The notes under the pieces are model-generated. The model saw only the letters and a program-made list of their open reading frames with translations. It did not search any database and was not told the DNA's origin. Below, one piece after another: positions 51,265 to 60,359 of a stretch of 64,000 bases of DNA. Source of the DNA: Patescibacteria group bacterium (GTDB taxonomy: Bacteria > Patescibacteriota > Microgenomatia > UBA1406 > GWC2-37-13); the NCBI GenBank assembly GCA_026004435.1, contig BPJD01000002.1, positions 1 through 64,000 on the forward strand, given 5' to 3'. A program made the position numbers and the translations under genes. Each line of letters begins with the position of its first letter. The first letter of the stretch is position 1.

Positions 51265-52929
51265 ATGAAAAAAATTCTTTGGAAAAAAGATTTATCTGTA
51301 GTTGGCGGTCTGTCTGCAGAGTTAGTTTATAAGGAGTTGGTTCAGTTAAGGGATCTTCAGGAGTTGTCAGATAAAGACTTTCAGGAGGCTGATTTATTAA
51401 GTCTTGGTTTTGAGTCTGAGGCAAATGTTTTGTTTGAGTTGTTGTCATTTGTAAAAAAAAAGAATAAAAAGATTGTTGTTTATACTGATTATGATGCAGA
51501 TGGTATAACAGGAGGGGCTATAATGTGGGAGACTTTATATCTTTTGGGGTTTGATGTTATGCCTTATGTGCCTGATAGAAAAACTGAGGGGTATGGGTTT
51601 TCAATTCAGGGTCTTGCGTATATAAAAAAGAGGTATGACCCGGGTTTGATAATTAGTGTTGATCATGGAATCTCTGCAAAGGAAAAGATAGCGTATGCTA
51701 AAACCAAACTTGGGATTCCTATTGTTGTAACTGATCATCATCTAAAGCCAAAGTCTTTGCCAGATTCAGCAGAAGCAGTAATTCATATGGATTTTCTTTC
51801 TGGTTCTGGCGTGAGTTTTTTTACTGCAAGGTCTATTATGAGAAAGTTTGCTAAAAAAAACAATGATGAAGTAATTAATAACTTTGAGGTTGATTACCCT
51901 GTTCTTGCCAGTATTGGCACTGTTGCTGATCTTGTTCCTCTTGTTGGACTTTCTCGTTTGTTGGTAAAAAAAGGCTTGTTTAATTTTTCAAGAGTAAAAA
52001 GAGTAGGATTAAGACAGTTGTTGAAAAACTCAGGCATTGATAATAAAAAAATTTCTCCGTATGAGATCGGTTTTATTATTGCTCCAAGAATAAATGCCGC
52101 AGGCAGAATTGAGTCTGGTTTGACTGCTTTGCAGCTGCTTTGCACTAAAAGTTTAAAGCGAGCTGCTGTATTGGCTTATAAGTTAGGACAATTAAATAAA
52201 CATAGGCAGGACTTGGTTGAGTTGTTTTTTAAACAGGTTGAGTCAAAGTATGCTGATCTTGACAAACTGCCTAAAATTATTATTGAGTATAACTCTGAGT
52301 TGGATGAGGGTATTATAGGGTTAATAGCTTCAAGATTAGTTGAGAAGTTTTATCGTCCAAGTATTGTTTTTACAGACTCAGATGGATTTATAAAAGCGTC
52401 TGCCAGATCTGTTGAGGATTTTCATATTACTAATTTTTTAAGAAAATCAGGTGAGCTGTTGGTTGAGGTTGGCGGCCATAGCCAGGCCGCTGGCTTAAAA
52501 GTCGCCAAAGAAAAGTTTAAAGAGCTTAAGTCATTATTGATTAACTTAGCTGATCAAGAGATACAAGCTGATATGCTGATAAAAAAAACTGTCGTTGATT
52601 TTAAAATTAATCTTGATCAGTTATCTGAATCTTTGTTTTTTAAGATTATGGAGCTAGAACCTTTTGGAATAGGCAATCCTAGACCTAGTTTTTATTCAAG
52701 GGTTAAGGTTGTTTCTGCAAGTTTGTTTGGCAAAAATAATGAGCATACGAAGTTATTAATAACAGATGGCACTGCGCAGATTGAGGCTTTAGCTTTTAGA
52801 AACGAGGAGCTGTTTTTTAAGGTTCACAGAGATGATCAGCTGGATATAGCTTATACTTTGAGTTTAGACAAATGGAAAGACAAAACATATCTAAAAGCAT
52901 TATTGCTTGATTATGAGTTTGTAAGGTGA
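51265..52929 (+). CDS. recJ: Single-stranded-DNA-specific exonuclease RecJ
   Basis: This 554-residue DHH-family 5'-3' exonuclease acts in recombination and base-excision repair. It has DYDADGITGGAIMW, SVDHGIS, VTDHHLKP (the DHH motif), GTVADLVPL, PRINAAGRIESGLTALQLL and GGHSQAAGLKV from the DHHA1 domain. The C-terminal OB-like domain includes LEPFGIGNPRPSFYSR. The length is normal. Confidence 0.95.
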   Translation: MKKILWKKDLSVVGGLSAELVYKELVQLRDLQELSDKDFQEADLLSLGFESEANVLFELLSFVKKKNKKIVVYTDYDADGITGGAIMWETLYLLGFDVMPYVPDRKTEGYGFSIQGLAYIKKRYDPGLIISVDHGISAKEKIAYAKTKLGIPIVVTDHHLKPKSLPDSAEAVIHMDFLSGSGVSFFTARSIMRKFAKKNNDEVINNFEVDYPVLASIGTVADLVPLVGLSRLLVKKGLFNFSRVKRVGLRQLLKNSGIDNKKISPYEIGFIIAPRINAAGRIESGLTALQLLCTKSLKRAAVLAYKLGQLNKHRQDLVELFFKQVESKYADLDKLPKIIIEYNSELDEGIIGLIASRLVEKFYRPSIVFTDSDGFIKASARSVEDFHITNFLRKSGELLVEVGGHSQAAGLKVAKEKFKELKSLLINLADQEIQADMLIKKTVVDFKINLDQLSESLFFKIMELEPFGIGNPRPSFYSRVKVVSASLFGKNNEHTKLLITDGTAQIEALAFRNEELFFKVHRDDQLDIAYTLSLDKWKDKTYLKALLLDYEFVR

Positions 52930-52968
52930 ATTTGTCTTTGAGTCTTTACTTTAAAGCCTTTTTCTGTA

Positions 52969-52974
52969 TATAAT
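52969..52974 (+). promoter_or_regulatory. -10 element of a probably leaderless surface-protein gene
   Basis: TATAAT lies 6 nt before the ATG at 52981, with a weak TTTACT 18 nt further upstream. Confidence 0.5.
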
Positions 52975-52980
52975 TTCGTT

Positions 52981-54978
52981 ATGGATTTAGATAAGGACAA
53001 GCAGTTGTTTCTTCTTTTGTTTTTTCCTATTGCTTTTGTTTTTTTAGTGTTTAGTTTTATTGCTGTTATAAGCAATGATTTGTTATTTTTTTTGCCTAAA
53101 GCAGAGGAGGATGTGATCTTTTATAAAGACTCTTCTAATCCTCCTTTTTTGTTTTTTTTCAACTCTTATAATAATAATGAGTTTATGTGTTTTCAAAGAG
53201 AAAACAGAGAGGCAGGTCAGGTAGATAAGTCTGTGCCTTGGGATGCTTGGCTAATAAATAAAACAGAGAACTGTACTGATACTTGGAGGTGGTTGTTTAA
53301 TCGTGCTGGCACAACGCCTAATCTGCCTGCAGATAAAACAGGTTATGTAAACTTGTGTCGAACTCCTAAGTATGATCAGAGTGTTTGTTTGTCTAAAGTA
53401 AGGCCGCAACAGCCTACTTCTACTTCACAGTCTGATACTGATTCAGAGTCTGCACCAACCTTGACTCCAACACTTGTTCCAGCTAATAATCAGGGCTTAA
53501 ATTCAACTGCAGGTAATACTTTATCTAATCCAACCCCAACTCCTGCGTCAGCAACAAATACTGCTCAGCTTTGTTTTTACAATACAGCAGAGATTTACAT
53601 TGATTGCACAAAAGATAGAAATAACTGCATTTTTTCAACACATATTAAATTTAATAACGATGACTTAAGTTTAAAGAATCGAGGAAGCATAAAGTTGGAA
53701 AGAAGCAGTAATAACAACTCTTATAAACATATTGCCGGACCTAATGTCTGGCCAAAAGATTCATCAAAATTTAACTACTCTCCAGAGTGGACAGGTGGAA
53801 ATATAAAACTTCCTTTAGACAGATCAGACAACTCAAGTGTAACTATTTACTGGAAAGGAAAGTTTGATGGTTGTGTTGGAGGCAATAATGCAGAACAGGA
53901 AGATATTGTCAGCTGTACTTTTGCAGTCAGATCAGGTACTCCGGTTGTTTCTGGAGATGGTTGTTATGTTAAAGAAGTTGTAGTTGAACAATCTAGAGTT
54001 AATACTGCAGATAATGAAGAGACAGCAAATGCAAATGCAAGACAAGACGAACAAAACAGCTCACAGACTAATGTGTCCGGATCAGATAATAACTCTGGTC
54101 GTTCTGACCAGTCAGCCTCTAATAGGATTGGTTCTTCAGCTAGACAGCAGCCAACTGCCACGCCTACTCCTGCAAGGTTGGGTAATGTCTTTACTTTGAG
54201 GCAACAAAATGAGAGGATTAATAACTTGAGTACTTGCAGAGCAAATTGTCAGTCTTCTGAAACTGTTGAGACTGCTGTTAGGCGTTGCGAGTCTGGATCA
54301 GGGGGAAGTTACAGTTGTGTGCCTAAACCTAATCTTTGCTCTGCTGTTGTTTGCAGAGAAAAAGATGAAGGAGTTACTGTATATACAAAATTACTTACTA
54401 ATAACAATAATCAGGTTTATTATTTATACGGCTTAAATAACTGTACCGGAAGTTTTGAAAAATATATTAATCAAGATTCCTTAAGCAATTTTTGTGGCAA
54501 AACCAAAAGAGATATAAATGTCCAGTTTAAAAATTATGTTCTTAAGTTAATAAAAGATGGTAGTTTCCCAGAAGGCTTAAGAGTAGAAAAGGCACAACTT
54601 ATAGTCATTAGGGGGACCAACAGTTGGGAACTAGAACAAATATTAAATTTTATTCAGGCGTCTTATATTTTAGTTGATGAAAAAAGTAAAAAAGACCTTA
54701 AGTTTTTAACTTTATATGAGCCTGGATCTAATTCTTTTCAGATAAATATTAATGGTTTTGACTTTACTCTTGCTGACAAATACAGAATCAACCCAAACTC
54801 AAGAGATGCTACAGAGAATAACCAGTTTTCCTTATTTCTAATACTGGAATTTAATAAGCAGATAACTCTAAACTCAATCACTAGCTCAACAATTTATATT
54901 AATTTGGGTCAGATTGGTTATAAAACAAAATATGTGTTTGAGGGTGCTTATGTCTCAGACAATGTCACAAAAAATTAG
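52981..54978 (+). CDS. Large membrane-anchored surface protein
   Basis: This 665-residue protein has an N-terminal membrane helix (about residues 12-36). A long extracytoplasmic part follows, with several Cys pairs and two low-complexity linkers: Ser/Thr/Pro-rich near 140-195 and Asn/Ser/Gln-rich near 345-400. The C-terminal part (about 410-665) is probably beta-rich. No enzyme motif is evident. The composition fits a cell-surface or adhesion protein. It heads a run of four short-spaced surface-protein genes. Confidence 0.6.
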   Translation: MDLDKDKQLFLLLFFPIAFVFLVFSFIAVISNDLLFFLPKAEEDVIFYKDSSNPPFLFFFNSYNNNEFMCFQRENREAGQVDKSVPWDAWLINKTENCTDTWRWLFNRAGTTPNLPADKTGYVNLCRTPKYDQSVCLSKVRPQQPTSTSQSDTDSESAPTLTPTLVPANNQGLNSTAGNTLSNPTPTPASATNTAQLCFYNTAEIYIDCTKDRNNCIFSTHIKFNNDDLSLKNRGSIKLERSSNNNSYKHIAGPNVWPKDSSKFNYSPEWTGGNIKLPLDRSDNSSVTIYWKGKFDGCVGGNNAEQEDIVSCTFAVRSGTPVVSGDGCYVKEVVVEQSRVNTADNEETANANARQDEQNSSQTNVSGSDNNSGRSDQSASNRIGSSARQQPTATPTPARLGNVFTLRQQNERINNLSTCRANCQSSETVETAVRRCESGSGGSYSCVPKPNLCSAVVCREKDEGVTVYTKLLTNNNNQVYYLYGLNNCTGSFEKYINQDSLSNFCGKTKRDINVQFKNYVLKLIKDGSFPEGLRVEKAQLIVIRGTNSWELEQILNFIQASYILVDEKSKKDLKFLTLYEPGSNSFQININGFDFTLADKYRINPNSRDATENNQFSLFLILEFNKQITLNSITSSTIYINLGQIGYKTKYVFEGAYVSDNVTKN

Positions 54979-54993
54979 TTTTTAATATTAACT

Positions 54994-55329
54994 ATGTTTA
55001 ACTTAAAAAATAAATTTAGTAAGAAAACAGTTTTGGCAATAATTTGTTTGACTTTGTTATTAATCTTTACTTTACTGCTGACAACTTATTTGTTTACACC
55101 TTATTCAGGTTCGTTGACTCCTGGTTTTCAGGCTTTAATAGATAAGTATTTTGCTAAAACAGAAAAAGAGCCAAAAATTATTACAGTTGGCGATTCGGCT
55201 AAAGCTATACAAAAAGATGACCAGGTTATAATAATTGAGTATAATTTAACTGAAGGTTCAGTTACTGGGGGTGAGTTAGACGGTCAGAAAGTGATTATTA
55301 TAGATCCTTATGGATCAGAAAAAAAATAA
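54994..55329 (+). CDS. Small membrane-anchored protein
   Basis: This 111-residue protein has a basic start, one membrane helix (about residues 12-34) and an outside tail of about 75 residues with VIIIEYNLTEGSVTGGELDG. No family is recognised. It is 15 bp downstream of the large surface protein, so probably in the same mRNA. Confidence 0.5.
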   Translation: MFNLKNKFSKKTVLAIICLTLLLIFTLLLTTYLFTPYSGSLTPGFQALIDKYFAKTEKEPKIITVGDSAKAIQKDDQVIIIEYNLTEGSVTGGELDGQKVIIIDPYGSEKK

Positions 55330-55365
55330 TAGCAATTTGCTTAAAAATTTGATTAAATAAAGTAT

Positions 55366-55662
55366 ATGTATATTGGTCCTTTTTTTATTGATACCAAAGA
55401 AATATTTTTGATACTAGCGACTATTTTGGTTGTGCTGGCAAGGTATCTTAACTGGCAGTTGTGGTGGTTTGATTCATCTGCTTTATTAACTATATTGATT
55501 CTGATTTTATTAACCAAAGGTCTACTGCCTGCTTTGCACAATGAAAACTTTTTGATACTATCGTTGGCTGCAGTGTTCTTGACAATTTATTTGTCTGTTT
55601 TTCAGGTAATTTTATTTTTTATTATTGGTTTTGCTTTATTTAGAATATTTAGAATTATTTAA
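55366..55662 (+). CDS. Small polytopic membrane protein
   Basis: This 98-residue protein has three hydrophobic segments (about residues 8-25, 33-50 and 60-98). It contains few charges and no motif, so the function is unknown. It is 3 bp before the next surface-protein gene. Confidence 0.45.
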   Translation: MYIGPFFIDTKEIFLILATILVVLARYLNWQLWWFDSSALLTILILILLTKGLLPALHNENFLILSLAAVFLTIYLSVFQVILFFIIGFALFRIFRII

Positions 55663-55665
55663 AAA

Positions 55666-56487
55666 ATGGAAACTGGAAGTTCAGGATTAAATCAACCTGC
55701 AGGACAAAGTTCAGCAAAGCCTAGTTTTGCCGGGCATATAGTTGAAGAGGTGCGTATCTTTTCTGGCAAAAAAATTGTTCGTGTAGCAATAGGTTTAGCA
55801 GCTGTATTAGCTGTTTTGGGAATTGTTTTTTTTGTTTATACCGGCGGTTTTACTAAGGCTGGTGACCAAAAACCAACAGATGTTGTAATTGCCAATATTA
55901 CTGAAGGGTCAGCTCAGATAACTTGGAAAACAGCTATTGCTGTGCAGTCTGTTGTTGAGTATGGCACTACGCCAACAGCATTGAACTTTTTTGCTCCAGA
56001 GACCGAAAAAACTACTGACCATAAGGTAGATCTAACATTATTATCTCCTGAAACTACTTATTATTTTCAGATCAGAGTCGGCGATACTATCTATGATAAT
56101 GCTGGTGTTCCTTGGAGCTTTACTACAAAGTCTAAGACTCAAAGCAACAATCAGACTACTCCAAGTCCAACTCCTAATAATGCTAATGGAAGTAATACAG
56201 ATTCAGATAATTCTCAATCAGTTCCTACACCAACGCCTACACCGTATCAAAGTTTTAAGTTAGAATCAGACTCTAATCAAGTTAAGGAGTGTAACTATAC
56301 CAGTTGTAATCAGATTAGATCCAATTTAGGCAGAGGTTGTACCTTAAAGCAATATTTAGATTGTAAGAAAAAAGAAGAGAGTTTATCTGAAACATCAGGG
56401 TCAAATTCAGAAAATGAAGCCTCTGCAACTGAAGCAGTGTCTCCGTCACCAACACCAACAACAGAACCAACACCAACATCAAGTTAA
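55666..56487 (+). CDS. Membrane-anchored fibronectin III-like protein with Thr/Pro linkers
   Basis: This 273-residue protein has a cytoplasmic start, one membrane helix (about residues 42-62) and a fibronectin III-like domain (about 70-162: ANITEGSAQITWKT, VVEYGTTPT, LSPETTYYFQIRVGD, PWSFTTK). Next come a Ser/Thr/Asn linker, a small Cys-bearing segment (CNYTSC ... CTLKQYLDC) and a TPTPT tail. A surface-exposed binding role is likely but not proven. Confidence 0.65.
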   Translation: METGSSGLNQPAGQSSAKPSFAGHIVEEVRIFSGKKIVRVAIGLAAVLAVLGIVFFVYTGGFTKAGDQKPTDVVIANITEGSAQITWKTAIAVQSVVEYGTTPTALNFFAPETEKTTDHKVDLTLLSPETTYYFQIRVGDTIYDNAGVPWSFTTKSKTQSNNQTTPSPTPNNANGSNTDSDNSQSVPTPTPTPYQSFKLESDSNQVKECNYTSCNQIRSNLGRGCTLKQYLDCKKKEESLSETSGSNSENEASATEAVSPSPTPTTEPTPTSS

Positions 56488-56504
56488 TAGTTTTAGGGAA
56501 AAAT

Positions 56505-57125
56505 ATGGTTATTCAGGAAATTAAGTCTTTAGCAATTCCAGATATCAAGGTAATAAGGTATAAAAGATTCTCTGATCACCGCGGCTATTTTACTGAGACT
56601 TATCGTCAGTTTCAGTTTAAGGAGGAGTTTTTAAAAGACTTTGAGATTCATCAGATAAACGAAAGCAGATCTCAGGCTAATGTGGTTAGAGGTTTGCATA
56701 TTCAGTGGAATCCTTATATGGGAAAGTTGGTAAGAACACTATACGGTCATATGGTTGATTTAGTGGTTGATGTCAGGCTTGGTTCTCCAACCTTTGGTAA
56801 GGGAATAATGTATGATATGCCGGCAAGATTAGATGAGGATTATGGCGAATGGATCTGGGTGCCTGTTGGCTTTGTTCATGGAAACTACTATCTGCAGGAG
56901 TCTGCAATAGAGTATTTTTGTACTGGTTGGTGGAGCCCTGAAACAGAGGCAGGAATTAATCCTTATGATAATGGTATTGACTGGAGTTTGGCAGACGAAA
57001 AATTGGTTGATCAGTTTTTTAAGTTAAAAGACAAAGCAATTATGTCTGATAAAGATAAGAACGGACTGAGCCTGTCTGATTGGAAAAAATCAAAAGGAGC
57101 CAGCCAGTTTGTTTACAAAAGTTAA
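56505..57125 (+). CDS. rfbC: dTDP-4-dehydrorhamnose 3,5-epimerase family protein
   Basis: This 206-residue cupin-fold epimerase makes dTDP-L-rhamnose precursors. Motifs are RYKRFSDHRGYFTETYRQ, INESRSQANVVRGLHIQWN (catalytic His), MVDLVVDVRLGSPTFG and WIWVPVGFVHGNYYLQE. The other rhamnose genes are not in the window, so another deoxysugar is possible. It lies at the end of the surface-protein cluster and before the decaying region. Confidence 0.85.
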   Translation: MVIQEIKSLAIPDIKVIRYKRFSDHRGYFTETYRQFQFKEEFLKDFEIHQINESRSQANVVRGLHIQWNPYMGKLVRTLYGHMVDLVVDVRLGSPTFGKGIMYDMPARLDEDYGEWIWVPVGFVHGNYYLQESAIEYFCTGWWSPETEAGINPYDNGIDWSLADEKLVDQFFKLKDKAIMSDKDKNGLSLSDWKKSKGASQFVYKS

Positions 57126-57527
57126 TCAAACAACATAATGAAGGTTTACAATTAATAAAAAGATTCTTTATATGTTCAATTGGATAATCAATTAAACAGA
57201 AAAAGGTAAAGTAAAACTTAACTTATACATTTAATTTGCATTATAAAAATTTAAGATGACTTTTTTATTAGTAGATCAAGAACTAATTATGCAGGACAAG
57301 TGGAGCGATTTTAGGTGGGCAAGCTGGTTAGGCATCCTGGAATTTCCAGATCTAATCCTTAAATCTACAAAGCAACTTTTAGTTTTTGCCTAAAACCTCC
57401 CGTTCTTATTATAACCTACAGAGGCGATTACAGAGGAGATGATATAATCTTGTGCCATTGTTGTTGACTCTAGGACTTTATGTTTTTATAGCTTCTAACT
57501 GAATTTAATTGTTAAATAAATAACAAA
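57126..57527. other. Non-coding stretch with a possible 45-residue ORF
   Basis: This is 400 bp of AT-rich DNA. The only open frame with a start is 57256-57393 (45 residues, containing FRWASWLGILEFPDLI), which lacks a ribosome site and any recognisable family; it may be a gene relic. Confidence 0.3.
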
Positions 57528-57810
57528 ATGAAAAAATTATACTTTGCCACATCAAATAAATGTAGGTTCGGGCAAGCAAAGAAGTATGTTGCTAAAAGAG
57601 TTAGCTTAAAGCAATTTGACGCCGATTTACTCTAAGAAAGTTTTATTTCAGAAAATCACAGCTGATACTTTATCAAGATATTTTTATTGCTTAGAGGGGA
57701 TTCTTAACTTGGTTCTTATAGTTGTGAAAATAGATACTCTTTTTCAGGAATGGCGAAAGGAAAGAGGGTTACCATTGCTCCATATGAGATTCAATGACTT
57801 CGACAAATAA
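57528..57810 (+). pseudogene. Decayed Ham1/RdgB-like NTP pyrophosphatase
   Basis: The first 35 codons read MKKLYFATSNKCRFGQAKKY, the typical start of Ham1-family house-cleaning pyrophosphatases (FATxNKxKfxEak). A TAA at 57633-57635 ends the frame. A second frame follows to 57810 with possible further remnants (VVKIDTLFQEW, like the EDTxLxxExL region), but this part is weak. The full enzyme would need about 190 residues. Family call from the N-terminus is fairly good; the right-hand limit is uncertain. Confidence 0.55.
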
Positions 57811-57929
57811 AATGCTTAACAAGTACCTGAAAAAAAATAATACCAAAAGAAATGTTTAATGATCTCAATTTGAATACAGCAAACCCTGGTCAGCTGAGTT
57901 TGTGATAAGTTGATAAGTATTGTTGCCCG

Positions 57930-58295
57930 TATATTCTTAGGGCGAAAGATACGGTATTTGTACTGGATGGTTTACTAAGACAGATAACAGAGGCAGAGAG
58001 ATTAATCTAATGGGCTAGAGAAAATGGTGTGCGAATAGACTTGGCTTTGTATTTAGTTGTTAGAGAAAATATTGGATTACAAAGAGTATTCTTACTAACC
58101 AACGAAGGTAGACTTGAGACACAAGAACACTATAGAACAAGAGTTTTGACATACTTTGAGCAGAGAAGTCAATTTGCAGCAGTTTTTGATTCTTATGCAA
58201 AAAGGTCGTTCACTCTTGATACATCAGATATTTCTCCTGTTTCTCCTGAAGGAATAAAGTTAAAATTATTAGAATTTGTAGTTAACAATTTTTGA
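57930..58295 (+). pseudogene. Decayed adenylate-kinase-like gene
   Basis: The reading frame gives DTVFVLDGLLRQITEAERLI, a stop (TAA at 58008-58010), then WARENGVRIDLALYLVV. The rest continues without a break to 58295. This follows the adenylate kinase pattern of F(I/V)LDGFPRTxxQAExL, then the VIxLxVP strand, the lid region and the YxxxxxPVxxYY helix. The P-loop half cannot be found upstream, where stops and frameshifts are frequent. A small unrelated ORF read from 58029 would only be the tail of this relic. Confidence 0.5.
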
Positions 58296-58319
58296 GGGTA
58301 GTAAAATAGACTTCAAGTT

Positions 58320-58658
58320 ATGAAGACAAGACCTAAAATACTCTGGATAAAAAGACAATTTCCTGAGGAGATTGTTGAGGGCAAAAAGACAGTTGAGGTT
58401 CGGGTGGGCTACAGGAATATCCAATAATTAAAATCTGGCATCAGGTTTCTCTTAAACAAAGAGCATGAGATTGGAATTAAAGATGTAAGAAGGTATCCTA
58501 CTTTCTTTGAAATGTTAGAGCATGAGGAAGCTGAAAAAATTGTACCAGGAATGTCCAAGGACCAAATTTTTAAAGTGTTGAAAGGTTTATATCCGCCTTT
58601 TAATGACAAATTTGCAGTCTCTGCAATAGAATCCCCTAAAAGCAAACCTCAAAAGTAA
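58320..58658 (+). pseudogene. Frameshifted ASCH-domain protein gene
   Basis: The ATG frame reads MKTRPKILWIKRQFPEEIVE and GKKTVEVRVGY, an ASCH N-terminus, then stops at about 58427. The second half continues in another frame (VRRYPTFFEMLEHEEAEKIV, PGMSKDQIFKVLKGLYP), matching the ASCH pattern of a short Leu-Glu helix, PG and a terminal beta strand. So one frameshift splits an otherwise recognisable gene. An intact ASCH protein exists at 23.9 kb. Confidence 0.6.
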
Positions 58659-58713
58659 TTTTATTTTTTTGAAAAGTTAGAAAATCCTCTAATCTACTAC
58701 TCTATGTGGAATG

Positions 58714-58784
58714 CTGCCGGGCTAGGACTCGAACCTAGACTAAGCGGTCCAGAGCCGCTTGTGCTACCATTACACCACCCGGCA
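58714..58784 (-). tRNA. tRNA-Gln (CTG)
   Basis: On the minus strand, the acceptor stem TGCCGGG/CCCGGCA and the anticodon stem AGCGG/CCGCT with loop CTCTGGA give anticodon CTG. The T-arm has GGTTCGAGTCC. It is the first of a cluster of six minus-strand tRNAs. Confidence 0.92.
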
Positions 58785-58829
58785 AGATAATTTAATTAAT
58801 AACTCTTTTGCTTTTAATGCAGATTGTTG

Positions 58830-58915
58830 TGCCGGGGAGAGGACTTGAACCTCCACCTCCAATAACGGAGACAGCCTCCTCAAGGCTGCGCGTCTACCAA
58901 TTCCGCCACCCCGGC
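58830..58915 (-). tRNA. tRNA-Leu (GAG)
   Basis: On the minus strand, the acceptor GCCGGGG/CCCCGGC and the anticodon stem CAGCC/GGCTG with loop TTGAGGA give GAG. The long variable arm confirms a Leu tRNA. Confidence 0.93.
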
Positions 58916-59050
58916 ATTTTAAGGTACTAATTAAGTTTAATAGAGAATTTAATTATAGCATATGATAAGCCTTTTATTTTTACTAAAAACAAATACCTGT
59001 TTTAAGAATGATCTGTTGAATTTAATTTTTGCTCAAAATCATTATCAGGG

Positions 59051-59123
59051 TGAATCGCCGGGGAGTCGAACCCCGAACCTACCGGTTAAGAGCCGGTTGC
59101 TCTGCCAATTGAGCTAGCGATCC
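59051..59123 (-). tRNA. tRNA-Lys (CTT)
   Basis: On the minus strand, the acceptor GGATCGC/GCGATTC (one G-T pair) and the anticodon stem ACCGG/CCGGT with loop CTCTTAA give CTT. Confidence 0.93.
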
Positions 59124-59168
59124 TTTAGTATTTTTGCAGTATAACAGCGCTTTTGTAATAAAAAAATG

Positions 59169-59240
59169 AGCGGCGGACCGGATTCGAACCGGCGACCTTC
59201 TCCTTGGCAAGGAGACATTCTACCACTGAACTACCGCCGC
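59169..59240 (-). tRNA. tRNA-Gly (GCC)
   Basis: On the minus strand, the acceptor GCGGCGG/CCGCCGC and the anticodon stem TCTCC/GGAGA with loop TTGCCAA give GCC. The T-arm has GGTTCGAATCC. Confidence 0.93.
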
Positions 59241-59437
59241 AGATTAAGTTAAAAAAAATTTTACCAATATTTTACCAAATTGCAAAAATTATTTAGACTG
59301 AAGTGGTTAAATTTAAAGTTATTTAGTTTAAATTTAATTTAATTTTATCTTTTGCAGGCTTATTAGGTTGGTTGTCTTTATTTAGAAAAGTTCGTTCGTT
59401 AAGTTAGCTGTATTATAGTATAATTTAAAAACTCCAG
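59241..59437. other. Spacer inside the tRNA cluster
   Basis: This 197-bp AT-rich gap contains no ORF or RNA gene that I can see. It probably contains the promoter of the downstream (leftward) tRNAs. Confidence 0.4.
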
Positions 59438-59510
59438 TGAGCCCGCAGGGACTCGAACCCTGAACCAACGGCTTAAAAGGCCGTTGCTCTACCAGTTGAG
59501 CTACGGGCCC
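59438..59510 (-). tRNA. tRNA-Lys (TTT)
   Basis: On the minus strand, the acceptor GGGCCCG/CGGGCTC and the anticodon stem ACGGC/GCCGT with loop CTTTTAA give TTT. Confidence 0.93.
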
Positions 59511-59658
59511 AAAATGTAAAACTGCAACTAACTATTATAGCATAGATAAACTTAAATTTGTTTTTTTATTTAACAATAAGATTAACCATTTAGTTAGACA
59601 ATGTTTGAGTTTTGGCGTTGTTGAGTTGTTTGCTATATTTTATGTATATAATAATTAT

Positions 59659-60343
59659 ATGATTTTGTCTAAGAAAAAACGTTATCTTCAGATTGCTTTA
59701 AATTCAAGTTTAGATGATGCTGTCTCAATTCTTCGTCAACTGCCTGTTGATGAACGAATAATCTTAGAAAGCTGGAACTCCTCTAATTAAAAAGTATGGA
59801 ACAGTAGTAATTTCAGAGATAAAAAGCTATATGATTAACCGCCTTATTAGGCAGGGCTTGTCTTTTAAGCCTTATATTGTTGCTGATCTTAAGACTATGG
59901 ATAGAGGCGAGACTGAGGTTAGATTAGCTAAAGAGGCTGGAGCTTCGGCTGTTGTTGCTCTTGGCCAAGCCCCTATTGAGACCTTAGATGTGTTTATTGA
60001 GTCTTGTAGAAAGTATGGTCTGGATAGTATGATTGATATGATGAATGTTGATTATCCGAATAATATTCTTATGAAATTAAAAAACATTCCAGGTGTAGTG
60101 CTTTTGCATCGTGAAGTAGATGAGGAATCATTTAATAAAAACAAACCAATTCCTTATCTTCAGATAAATAAAATCTTAAGTTTTTATGGTGTTTTGATCT
60201 CAGTTGCAGGAGGAGATACAATTCGAGAAGTTTAAAGAGCAGTGTTTAATGGAGCTAATATAATTGTTGTTTGGAAAGAGTTCTATCATGTAACTGATGA
60301 TACAGGTAAGTTAGCAGAAGAGTTTTTAAAAGTAATTAAGTAA
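59659..60343 (+). pseudogene. Disrupted hexulose-6-phosphate synthase (HUMPS/OMPDC) gene
   Basis: The family start QIALNSSLDDAVSILRQL is in one frame. One extra base near 59770 shifts the next part, AGTPLIKKYGTVVISEIKSY, to another frame, which then runs on in phase through PYIVADLKTMDRGETEVRLA and ISVAGGDTIREV. An in-frame TAA at 60233-60235 interrupts it before the normal C-terminal part (GANIIVVWKEFYHV ... EEFLKVIK, ending at 60343). One frameshift and one stop show loss of function. The family makes or splits hexulose-6-phosphate and formaldehyde. Confidence 0.8.
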
Positions 60344-60359
60344 GTTTGTTTTATTTAAT

